DNA of 64,000 bases, from positions 310,001 through 374,000 of the forward strand of contig NC_057790.1 of NCBI RefSeq assembly GCF_014905175.1, written 5' to 3'. Source of the stretch: Aphidius gifuensis. Lineage: Eukaryota; Arthropoda; Insecta; Hymenoptera; Braconidae. Shown in pieces: positions 25,750 to 38,849 of the stretch. Below the pieces are notes generated by a model. The model searched no databases and was not told where the DNA came from. It saw only the letters and a list, made by a program, of their open reading frames with translations. Position 1 is the first letter of the stretch. Every line of letters starts with the position of its first letter. Position numbers and translations under genes: made by a program.

Positions 25750-28700
25750 CAATTATTTTTTGATCAATGTTGTATTGCAAAATAAGAATTGAAAAAGAAA
25801 AAAAAGATAAATTTTAAATTTGACAATGAGATTTGAATTTTATTTGTTTTATTTTTACAAGAATTCTTTAATTTATGTCCTTTCTCGCGTCTCATAGCAT
25901 TTATATAATGGCAAAATAAAAAAAATAAAAACAATGCCTAACATGTAGATGTTGAAAACACGCAACCTTAAAAATTGTATAACAATACATGAAAGATTTT
26001 AGTGTAGAGTAACGCATAGTCCTCGAAAGATTTTCCATGTAAAAAAAAAAAAAAAAAAGAATTAGATCATGTTGATATGATTTCGTGTTTGAAATTGTGC
26101 TATAAAAAAAAAACCTAGCAGTCTAATAACATAGGAGAGAAAAAAAAATATAAATAAAAAAATTACGTTATCAGTGCGACCTTAGGTGCGTGTCATCAAG
26201 GTCATTATCGTCATTGTTTGCCTTCAAAAACTAGACGTCTGAAATTGTTTAAAAAATCATTGCAAATAAAATTTGATATTTTTATTTATAAAAAATTAAT
26301 AAAACTTGTAGTTTTTTAGCTTTTAATAATTTTTTTTCATTTATTTTATTACATTGATCATTTTATTTCAACTTTTTGATTTATTTTATTTTTTTTTTTT
26401 TGTTGAAAAGAAATGAAGCTAAAAAAATTAAATGTCGAAACTTTTCTTTTCCTGAGGGGTTTTTTTTCTTCTTTTTTTTTTTCATAAAAATAAAAAGCTG
26501 ATTGTAAATAAATGTATATATATTTTTAAGTTTCTTGATGAAGCCCTTTTGTACTTGTATACTTTTGATGTTAGTTTTAACACTTTTTTTCAATTCAATT
26601 TTTATGAAAAGCTATTTATTTTTTTTATTGCTGTTAAATAAATAAAATAAATCAATAATTTTTGTATTTTTAAATGCAAAAGTTTGTCTGAAATATCAAA
26701 TAAAAACTAGTCAATTAATATTTAGAATAAAAATATACACTGGTGTTGTATAACACCAATGTAATATTCATAAAAAAAATTGAAAAAAATAAAAAAAATG
26801 AACTCGATGTGTTTTTAAAATTCACAAAGTCATCCGGTGGAATCAATTAAAATATAAAATCCAATCCCCGAGGACATACACCAAGCGGGAACAAGATGAA
26901 AAATGAAATGTTAAAAAATAAAAAAAATACCAGAAAGAGAAATAGGAATAAATAAAAAAAAAAATCTATAAAACGAGATTAAAAAAAAAAAAAAATATAT
27001 ATATATAGGAAAATTCAATTATGCGGATAACAAGCAAGCGACTAATTATTTCCGACTTTGTCTCATTTCAATTTATCGAATTTTGCCAGCAGAAAAAATG
27101 GAAAAAAAAAACTACATATTTATCAAAATAAAAAAAAAAAGTTTTTGATTTTTTATTTGAAAAAGCTCTAATTCATTACCAAATGTTTCCTTTAAAAATT
27201 TATTTTAATATTTAATTCAGTTTGTTTTTCAATAGACGACAGATTAAGATTTTCAAGATTTTTTTTTTTTCAATTAAAGGTGTTTAAATAATTGAATAAA
27301 TAAAGACACAGTGTTTTTTATTTCAAATAAAATTCAGTAGATTAAAAATTAGTTGATGTAATTATTTATTGAGTTCAAAGAGTCGTTGGATATTAATTAA
27401 AGTAAATAAATAATTACAATGAAAATAAATAAAGAAAAATAGAACAAACCTTTATGGAGGAAACTATTCAAGTGTTTAAAATACCAAAACAAATAGTCAG
27501 TTAATAAAAAAATTATATATTTCTTTTGAAAAATATAATAATTATTAATTACAGTTCAATTCAAGTAAATCGTCACCTGTTGAATGAATTATTTGCTATA
27601 AAGAATAAAATAAAAAGCTAAAAAAAATATATAACAATGTGTATACTGCCACAGTAAAAGAATAGAGAAAAGGAAAAAAAAATATACTAAAAATGAAAAA
27701 ACTCGTAGACATTGCAATATCACTGTCTTCAGCATCCATATATATAAATAAAAAAAAATAAAAGTAAATTTTTTATTATAAAGAATAGAATAGAGAAAAA
27801 AATATAAAAAAGAAAAAAGAAAATTGTTGAGTATCAAGGAAATGACATTTGCGGATAATAATAAAGTCAACGTTGCAAATGATTCACCAAGGATTTTAGT
27901 GGTTAAATAAAAAAACCGTAAAATTAAATGAGACAAATGGTTGAACTTAAAAATATTTGACATGGCGAATAATAGAAATAATTTAATAACTTATTTCTAC
28001 AATTTAAAGCTTCAAGAAAATTTATAAAAAAAAAAAAAAAACTCCATTATTTCGAGCTTTTAAATTTATGAAAAATTGTTTATTTAAATTAGTTGTATAA
28101 ATTTTAAAAAAATATGCTAAAATGTAATTTATATTATTTATCGATTCGTTATTAATTTAAAAAAATAAATAAAATGTAAAAAAAATATAAAATTAAAGAG
28201 TTTAAATGATAAAGGAAATAGAGAGTGAGTCAACGAGAAAATAAGATAATAAAGATGAGAGAGAGAGAAAAATTGTACTCGAAGAATAACATTCAAAGTC
28301 TTGTGTCGTTTCATTGTGCAAGAATATTATGCGGAAACAGTTGGTCTCTTGGAGAACAATCCAATTACCATTGCTTGAAATACTGTAAAACCAACCCTTC
28401 CGTTATACGTCTTATTCTCTTTGGTTTTATAACTTGTTTCATGACATTATGTCATCAGCAATTGTTATAATAATATTGTCTCTATGTTTATTGATATTTT
28501 CATTGTTAAAAAATTATTATTATTATTATATAATCATTATTATTTTATTTTAAAGACTGAATGCACTTTGAGTAGATTAAAATTTAATTAATAATTTATA
28601 TTTATTTTTTTTTGAAAAAGCTGCATTTTTAATATTCTTTTTTTTAGTTTTAATCTAGTGATGAATCATTTATTTATTCAATTATATAATTCTAAAAATA

Positions 28701-31450
28701 TAAAAGCAATGTTAAGATAAAATTTTGATTGACATAAAATAATAATATCTTGAGAATTAATTTTTGTTTTTTTATAATTTTAGAGTGTTCATATTTTAAA
28801 ATTAAACTTTATCATAATTTATTAGCTAAATTTTAATTTTATTGAGCTTTATTCGCTTCAGTAAATTACTTTTAGCACTTATATGTATTTAGAAAATGAA
28901 AAAAAAAAAAGAGATTAATCATTTTAGTAAATAAAAATAAAAATAAAAATAAATTTTGTACTTTAATTGGTAAAAAATGTAAAAGTACATAATTAAATTT
29001 ACTGATCAATACACTATTTCAAAGATCAATTGAAAAAATGAAAAATAAAAAATACTCATTTTTAATTATATTATTCACTTTTTGTCAACGAAATATCTCG
29101 TATCACTCTCTGAGAGTGAAAGTGATTGACTTGAATCAGTATGTCCATCACATGACTCATACCTAAACAATATTCCTCCACATATATTCACAATTTAACT
29201 TTGATGAAATTGACATAAATTGTCAATTCCAGGAACCTCGCAAAATTCATCAAAATTATAAAATTTCTAAACTATTTTATCGTTTAAAACTACTAAATTT
29301 TTCCATTACATTTTATTGTCTTTTCCAAGCGAAATGCAACTATTGATTTAAAATAAAAAAAAATTGACAAAAATTTGTACCATATTACATCAGTAAAAAT
29401 TACAACTAATTAAATTTTCTTTTTTTTTTTTCAAGAGAAAAGATCTTGAGAAAAAGCTGTTATATTTAATTTGAATAAATTTTAAAGTCTCCTAATTCGA
29501 GCTTAAAAAGAAGAAACAATATAAAAATTAAAAGCATTAAAGTAAATTGTAAACCACATGGATTCATGAAAATGATATTTTTTATATGTTGAACGAGTTA
29601 ATTATAGTGTCAGGCTGATTGGCGGTTGTGCGAATGTTCTCACCATTGGCCTCATGGACGCTGAAGGTAATTACTCTAATTAGATCGTAGCATCGGTGTC
29701 TCTATACCAGTTAGTACATGGACAAATCCCTCCCTCCACCCTGTTTACCCCAAGTGTCATGCATATCATCATCCCCCTGCAAGTGTCATTCACATATTTA
29801 TTCATTTATTTGTTTTATGAAATATAAATACAAACACACAAATATAATTATACATCAACATATTAATATCATCATCATCATCATAATTTTAATTAATGAC
29901 ATTTAATTATTTATATTTGAATTATTAACAAGTTGTATGTCAGTGTAAAAATATTCATCATTAGAAAATAAATCAAATGGAATTTTAATTTTTTCTTTGA
30001 TATTTAATTCATTTTAATTAATTTACGATATCTTGAAACATGTTACGAGGTCATTCAATGACGTCTTAATTTTATATACTAAAATAAACTAAAATAACAT
30101 TTAAATTTAATTTTTTATTTCTATAAATATAGTAGTAATTTGCAAATAAAAATAGAAGAGAAAATACAATTAAAATCAAGTGTCGAAAATTCAATAATTT
30201 CTGTCTATATGTACTTGGTCAGATTGATAAAGTGTCATGATGATAATTACACTCCCCCCATTGACAGGATATTCTCTCACTGTCACTGACAAAACAAGGA
30301 AATTAAATATAATTTAATTATGAAAATATAAAAAATAAAATTGATTGATTGATTGATGAAAATTAAAGCTTGATATTTAATATAATAATAATATTAAAAA
30401 ACTTTATAAATATATTTTTCGAAAATGTTTGAAATGCAAAATGTTGTGTGTATGATAATATACAAATTATTATTATTATTAGGAGAAACAGTTGCATTGA
30501 AGCATCGCAAGAGGTACGTATACAAGTTGTAGTATGACGACGTTGACGATGTAGACGATGATGATGATGACGCACATGCTAGATTGCGTTTGGTCGTAAT
30601 AATATATATATTATACATGGATAAATACATTATGTTGATATCGTCTAGTTTGGCAACAAAGTGTCATATATTTTATTTATTTTTTCACTACTGTTACTTG
30701 AAATTTATTAGTGAAGTAAATTAAAGTAAATTGCACTTTTTTATGTGTGCTTAATAATTTGTATGTAATTTATTTATTAATTTAAGGATACAATTTTATA
30801 CAAGACAATAAGGGACAAGTTGTTTGTAACAAATTAATTTTTGATTGATTTTATATGTTCACATGAGTCAACTTTGAATTGACAGAGAATGTTATGGTAA
30901 ATTGGATAATAATTTATACTGAAATTTAGTAAATTGTTTGTCTTTGTATATTGTTTACATTGAAGCTGCTTAGTTTATAAATGCATGCCTTCAAGCAAAT
31001 TATTAATCCCTTTAATGTCATTCAAAAAAAATTATTGTACAAAATTTATATTGATTTTAAAATGAATTTTTTTGTATTTGAAAAATTAAATGGAGCAGAT
31101 ATTTTTGACTGAACTTTATTTATAAAATTTATTTATAATATAAAATACAATAAAAATTTAAATTTATAAATTTAAAAAAATATTTTTTTATTTTTTAATA
31201 GAATCTATTTTGGAATGTATAAAATTTAAAATTTAAATTAAATGTAGTATATATTTTAAGCTGAAATTAAAAAAAAATTCTAATATGCAAAAAAAAATTT
31301 ATGGAATATTGAAAAATGAATATTTAATGTTTATTAATTTATAATTAATATAGAAAAAATTTTATATTCTAGTAGTTTACTTTAAGTATATAATTATTAT
31401 GATTTTTTTTTTTTAGTTTGTCGAGATTCTTTTGTGAATTATAATGGAGG

Positions 31451-31550
31451 GAAACTTTAGTTTCTTTAGGATCGTGAATATTTTTCAAGACACTGGAGAA
31501 TTCATGACAAGTCTCTGGAGATGTATATGTGAAAGAGACTTTTTGTTGGA
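31451..31550. repeat. Dispersed repeat, copy 1 of 2
   Basis: About 100 bp that align with 51115-51211 at roughly two-thirds identity by eye. Shared blocks include TTTAGTTT, GTGAATATTTTT or its variant, GAATTCA and GACTTTTTGTTGGA. The minus-strand readings also resemble each other (REFTSDLKNI in one copy, HEFSSVLKNI in the other), but a 2-nt length difference breaks the common frame. Confidence 0.6.
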
Positions 31551-31576
31551 GTGACAGGTAAAAGAAGTAGAAAAAT

Positions 31577-31604
31577 CACCTGCAAGTTAAATCCCGCAGG
31601 TGAA
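31577..31604. repeat. Short hairpin
   Basis: The arms TCACCTGC and GCAGGTGA are perfect inverted complements of 8 bp around a 12-nt loop, in otherwise AT-rich DNA. Each arm contains a CACCTG/CAGGTG E-box. It may be a folding element or a pair of bHLH or zinc-finger sites; function is unknown. Confidence 0.45.
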
Positions 31605-34600
31605 TTTAATGAAAAAAATTAAATTAACAAAAAAATAATTCCATATACAACGAGAAAATTAATTGATCAATAATGGTGTAAAAATAAAATGAAAATAATA
31701 ATATTTTAACGTTGAAAATTTATTCTTTGATTTTTGTTTAAAAAAAAAAATATATAAAACATCAAAGAGTATGAAAATTAATGAAAAACAAAAAAAAAAA
31801 ATCTACATATAAATAATTTTGTTTTTTCAATAGAAAAAAAATAAAAAACTTTTTGATTTCTGTCTGAATGCTATGTTCAATACGTTCCGAATCAGTTGTC
31901 CGATTAATTTTTGATTTTTGCACATGAAAATTGGTCAAGGGTTCAATTAATCTATTTTACACTCAAACAAATATCACATTTATTTATTTACATTCGTGTT
32001 ATATTTATTTATCCAAAAAAAAAAACAAAAGTTGTATGTAAAAAAGAGAAAAAAAAAATGTATAAGAGTAGTTATGATATCATCATTTATTTCATTTATG
32101 ACACGTCAAGCTTATCACATTTTTCCGAGGGTTAATCTGACACACAGAATATTCTGATTTCGTCGCGTCTGTTTCGTGACTCGTCAAAATAAATCACACG
32201 AAAAATAAAATTAAAAAAATAAAAATATATGTCAGTCTGATACATCATACTGTTAAGTACATAAAAATTATTATTAAATATTGCAAATAAATAAATCACT
32301 CTGAATGAAAAAGTAAATAATAATTTTCAAACAAAAAAAACTAAGCATTTTTATAAATGATCAATATATTTTTGATAAAAAAATAATAACAGTTAATTCA
32401 TAATTAACAGTTAAATATCATCCACAAAATATTCCAATAAATTAAAAATAATCAAAGTTAATAATAATAAATTTAACTGATAATAAATTAAATTTTTAAT
32501 AACAAAATTGTTTTTTTTTTTTTTCGAGTCTTTTGATTTTATAACCCAGTTATTGTATCAACTGGAGTACGTTTAATTGACCAAATAAATTATCAAACAA
32601 TATTCATTTCTATCATTTGCATATGTTGCCTTGTTATCAACAAATTTGACTATATGAAAATACTGAAATAACAATAATTTAAATTAAAAACTAATTATTT
32701 GTAATTTAAATTATTAAATGTATATTTTTATAATATTAATTGCTTGCAAAGTATTTTATTTTATTGAATGAATTTGTTTATTTATTTTTTGGCTTGTATC
32801 CAATTTCATGGGGTATAATGTTATACGCGTGTCATTAAATTTATTTTATCACTATTTTAAAACGGAAATACATGTATGTAACAAACACTGTCACTATTAC
32901 CGTACTTGGAAAACTACCCCTTAAAGCCTCCCTTCAGTTGTAACAACGACATACACACAATTATATACACAAAAACATGTGCTTGAAGCCTCAAGTGAAT
33001 TTCGATTCACTGAATTTCCCTCTATGTTTATGAATACAAAATTTACGTATGAATTTTACACTTGTATGAAATCACTCTTTGTATATAAACACTGTCTTGT
33101 TTAAAAATTATAAATAATGTATTTAATTAATTATAAATAATTGCATTTACATTCTCCTAGTTTAAAAATTTAATTTCAATTATTTTTTATTTTTTTTTAT
33201 AATTTCTAATTCAGGTAAAATCAGGAAAGCTCCAGTATTTATAAATTAATTAATTATTCAATTTATTGTAAAAATAAAAATAATAAATGACGTGAATGAT
33301 TTTTATCAAACACAAAAATGTCAAAAGTTTAAATGAAAATAGAAAAATATTATTACCTTGTCAAATTATTAAATTATGTTTCTATTAATAAATGACAGTC
33401 AAAAAAATAATCGGTATTATTATAGTCAAAATTGTTATATAAAGTTCAAATCTATTATTATTATTTATTATCATCTTATATTTTATAAGGCTATATTTTT
33501 GATACTTTATTTTCAAACTATTTGATAAATTCAAATCCAATTTCAAAAAAGCTCTACTTGTTAAAAATAAATAAATGAATAATAATTTTCAATTATCTAA
33601 TTACATTACATCATAGAATTTATTTTTAAAAACTTTAAATAAATTAATAATTAAATTAAAACCAAAAAAAAAAAAAAATGATATCATATTTGCCAGAAAA
33701 TATAAAAAAAAATATTTAATTAAAAAAATTAAAGAATATAATTCCATAGAGATTATTTTAAAAAATGCAATCAATGAAATTTATATCTGTTGTCCAGTTG
33801 TACAAATTGTGTGAGCTCATATTATTATTTTATAAATAATTCATAAAATCATCGCGTGCAGTAACAACAAGAGTTCAAAGTTTTTAAACTGAAAATAATT
33901 ATTGATTAATCCATTGAACAAAATGCCATGTTTTATTACATATGCAACATGCAAATATCATATTTTTTTATATTTTTGCAATAATATAAAATAAGCATAT
34001 ATATGTATATGTCAATTGACTTGTAAAATATCTTTATAGTACCCTTCAAACTGTCGGTGAAATGAAACTTTTTTTTTTTATAATATTTTTTAAAATTGTC
34101 GCTGACACGTCAAACGGAAATGCTGACGAATGACGAAATAAAATTGCGATGAATGACAAAAGGGGGTTGTTGAAGCTTTTTCGGGGTGAGAATAAATCTA
34201 AAATATTGGGGTGCCATTGGATGAGTCAACGCACTAATGTTTATTGTTCCGTATGTGCAAAAAATAATAATAATAAAATGAATGAAATGAATTTTAACAG
34301 CATGTTTTCATTTGGCTTTGAAAATTATTTTACGACTCATCGATACATATATTCGTTTTATTTTATTATATTTTTTTTTTTTATTTTAAATATTTTATTT
34401 ATTGACGTCACGAAGATTATTAAATTAAATTTTTAATAAAATAAATAAATACCTATAAAATTCCAGATTTTATTATTATATTAATTTTAATTAAATAATG
34501 AAAATAAATTGCTTTTTATTTTTATTGTTTAATTGATTAATTTTATTTGCTTTTAATCATATTAAATATTTTTATTTTTTTTTAATTCAATTATAATTTG

Positions 34601-37600
34601 TATGTGGTTTGAAATTTGTGAGGATAATTTATTTTTTAATTATTAGAAATATTGAAAGGTAGACTTGTAAATATTTTAATTCAATTCTAATCAATAGTTT
34701 ACATCAAAATTCAATCAAAATTATAAATAAATAAATACAAATTGAATTTCAAAAATTTAAAAAATCTACTTTTATTTTAAACATTTTAATTTTTTATGTT
34801 TAAATTAAACTTTTGAAAAAATATACATTTAGAAACATTAGCAATTCAATAAAATAATAATTTATTTATGCATTATTTCAAAAGTTTAATTTGAAATAAA
34901 AGTAATCAATAATTTAAATTAAAAACTTTATGACAATTTTTGTTTCTATGATTTATTAAAATATTTATTAATCAACAGTTGAAATACGAAAATAATTTTC
35001 AACAAAATTATTCAAAATAGCGAAACAGCATTTACCTGTTTAACCTACTTTTTTCATAAACTTGTTAATTATTTTTTTCAACTTTTCCATCAACTTTTTA
35101 AATAAAAAAAAAAGAAATTTGAAATTCGATATTAAAAAAAAAACAAATAAAATGTTCCGGTTGTTTTCATCCTGATCTGCATTAATCAAGCTATCAAATA
35201 ATAATGAAAATTTGAAAATAAAGTAAAGCCGAAAATAACTGATCAAAAATTAGAAGGATTAAAAAAACTAACGAAAATTGTCTGATCATTGATTGACCTG
35301 TTCTACTTGAAAACTTAAATTTGTAAAATTTATGTATATAACAAAGTGTAAAAATGATAAAATATTATTTTCATATTAAACTACAAATGTTTTAATTTTC
35401 TTTATTTTTTTTAATATTTTTAAACAGTTGTTCAACGGTGAAACGGGATCATTTATACAGATGATAAAAACCTATTTCCCTTGTCTGTTTCTACCAGGAA
35501 ACACCACAATTTTCTCACCGTAAATTTATTCAGTCAACTTATGAATGCGCATATATGATTCTTTTCTATCTCTATCTCTCCATCAGTTATTTTTTCATCT
35601 TTATCTCTTTAATTCTTATCAAAAAATTTTATCGCATATAAAATATCTCTGACAGTAAAAAAATGAAAAGTAAAAAATAAAAAAGAAAAAAACAATAATA
35701 ATAAATATAAAAAAAAGAAAAACTAATGATTTAAATGAAAATTACAAATTAGGTCGTCAAGTTTTTTAATATGACTGTATAAAAATAATAAGACAATCAC
35801 CATAAAGTACTAATATTGAAGTTGAAATTCAAGTGAATATTCTGTTTTTGATGGAATATTATTTTTTGGCAAACACTATATTTCATTTAAATGTAATAAA
35901 TTTTTTTATTTTTATTTACATGCAAATTGTACTAGTTTTTTATATTTATTTGTGATTGCTTTATTTGACCTGTTTTTTTACCCAAAGTATTTATTTAATT
36001 TTTTGTTACTCAATTTTTGAATGAAATAAAAAATATATAATTATTGGAAAAGTATAAATGAACTAATTGTGAAATGGATTTTATATTTGTTTAATTTTTG
36101 TAAATGTGTAAATTTTTTTTTTCTTTCAATTAATAAATCAGTGTTGTTTTGTTGAATTTTAATTGAAAATTTTGTATAATAATGTGATTATTATTTGTAG
36201 CCATGAACAAATAATTTTTTTTATTTTATTTGTTGAATTTTTTTCATTTTTTAAAAGTGATTGTATTTTTTTTTTTTATTGATATATTTGAAAATAAAAA
36301 ATTCGATACTCATACAGTTGTTTTATGTTTCAAACAGACTCGATATATATTTTTATGTTTTCTTTTACATTTTGCCAACTTTGAATTAACTCTCTCTCAA
36401 AAAAAAAAAAAAATATAGAATTCGTGGAACTAAAATGAAAAAAAATATATCATGAAACGCGTTAAAATTCGATAAATCTTTCTATCCTTTTTGCGGCTTG
36501 TTTGAAAAACTAAAAAAAAAAATTAGCAACAAATTCCTTTCACTCCGTATAAAACTAAATATAAAAAAATTAAAAAAAAAATAAAATAGCCCTACAATTT
36601 GCAAAAGAAATATCGCGTGACAAAAAGAAATTTTTGTATATACTTGTAAAATAAAAATTTATAGTAAATTGTTAAAGAAAGTTGAAGTAATTTGGATAAA
36701 TATAATAAAAATCTAATAAAAAATTGTAACAATATGTTTGAATTTAATCCTATAAAAATAATGAACAAAATGTCATTCAAATTATCGACCACATTTCAAA
36801 TTAAGATAAAAAAAGTTTATAAAAAAAATTTGACACTAACTTGAAAATAAAAGGAATAAAAAAATTATTATTAATAAAAAAAAAAGAAGAAGAAGAAATG
36901 ACACTGATTGAAAAAAAAGAGGAGAATAAAAATTTATATATGAATGTGGGTCCATTAAAAATCAATAATCTCGTTATTCAACTACAGAGAGAAAAGCGAT
37001 TAGAACATTGTGCTTATACCTATATATACATATAGAGTGTAAAAGTAACTTGGAAGGAGTGATGGATTAAAGACCAGAGATTTTGACGATAACAAGATTT
37101 TAAACAATCAGGTCGAATTTATACTCTATTAAGCCTTTAAGATAACCCTCTTATGAACAAAGTGCTACGAAATACTCCTGCTACATGTATCGATTTATTT
37201 TCAAAGCACAATATTTTTTAATTATTATAGAAATAAAGCTTCAAAAGCTCCTTTTATCAAAATATAATGCTATTAAATTATAATGCAATATTAAAAACGA
37301 AATACAAATATTTTAAAATAGTATTTGTTTTTGACAAACACTCCTTTTTCTTCTCCGGAAATTTCACCCTAAGGTTCACCCCAAGTTAATCTTTGATAAG
37401 TTAAATTTTTTAATTGTATAATTTTGATACGAAATTCAATTGGGAATTTATTTTTAATAACAAAAATTATTTTGCTGGGAATTTTAGATGAGGCAATTGT
37501 TTTCAAAAAATTGATAATTTAATTTTCATGTCAATGTAAAAAAAATAGATTTTCCTGAATTTCAATAGGCTTAATTTGATTGTGTATTGTTTATAGTATA

Positions 37601-38849
37601 TTCTGGAAAATTGACAAGTAGAAAAATTGAAAAACAAAAAGGATATAGATATTTGTACATTTTAAAAAACATATATACACTTGTTTTATTTTTAAATGCA
37701 ACGACATTAATTACGTGAGTTTGATAAACAATGTGAAAAATACTTGAATGTTTAATGAAAAATATACTCAAGTATGACATTGCTTTCAGTCATCAAGTAT
37801 TACAAAGGACTAAAAAAGCAAGATAAATTAGTTTGTCTTGAATAAATATATACAATGAAAATTACTTGTACTTGTGTTTATTTAATTTAATTTTTTTTTT
37901 CTTTTTATTTTCTTTCTTTTTAGAAAATGTATTTTTAAATTTACTCCAAGTGATTGATTTAGTAATCCTGCGAGAGCTTTGTTTATACATAAAAAAGCTC
38001 TAACTAAATGAAATTTTTATTATATAAATAATCAAAGTTTAGTAAGAAAAATGTTTGAATCAATTAATTTAAAAAATAGTTTGAGAATTTTGATCGTTCA
38101 ACTAGCATCATCAACTTTCTCAAAACTCGAATTTATTTATTTTTTTTCTTTCTTGTATTTATCATCTTACATGTCAAGATCTTGTATAATTTGACGCTCG
38201 TACACTCGATAAACTTTGATGAAAGTTTGAAAAGAAAAATCGTTAAAAAAAAAACACCAAGTCAAAAGCACTGTTTTCAATTACGTCATATACCTGATGA
38301 CGGTTACTGGAGAGTCTCGAAAATTGATATCAAAAAACTTGTACTTATCAATTTAAAAGTTAAATATTTTTAATAATTATTTTATATTTTACATTCTATA
38401 CATACATTTGTATAGAGCCCAAAAAATAAAATATTGATATAATTAATCAAGCGTTAATTACAGTCTAAAACGGCATTAACATTAAAACCGATTTGAATGA
38501 GATGATTTAATTCCAAAACCAATGAATCAGACTGATGTTACGTCAAGAATGTCGTGTGTTCAACTTCAATGTCTGGCTTCATGCTGTTGATCCTATTATC
38601 ATGTGGTTAAACTGTATCAGTATCAGTGTATGGTCATCTACTTGATGACATATATATTTCAAAATTAATTACTTGATAAATTATTGAAAAATTATATTTT
38701 TACTCGTATTATAATTATCCCATTAATCTCGTTAATAAATAATTTTTTTTTTCATTTTTGATCAATTATTCAAATGATAAATTTATAAAAAAAATTTTAT
38801 AATTTTATTAAATACTTGATTAGACTATACAGAGTTGATTTTTGATTAT

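Noticed and set aside
27589..27963. 124-codon minus-strand ORF with many Phe, Leu and Ile
   Set aside because: It is the translation of A-rich plus-strand DNA; the hydrophobicity follows from T-rich codons and there is no domain, balanced composition or splice context.
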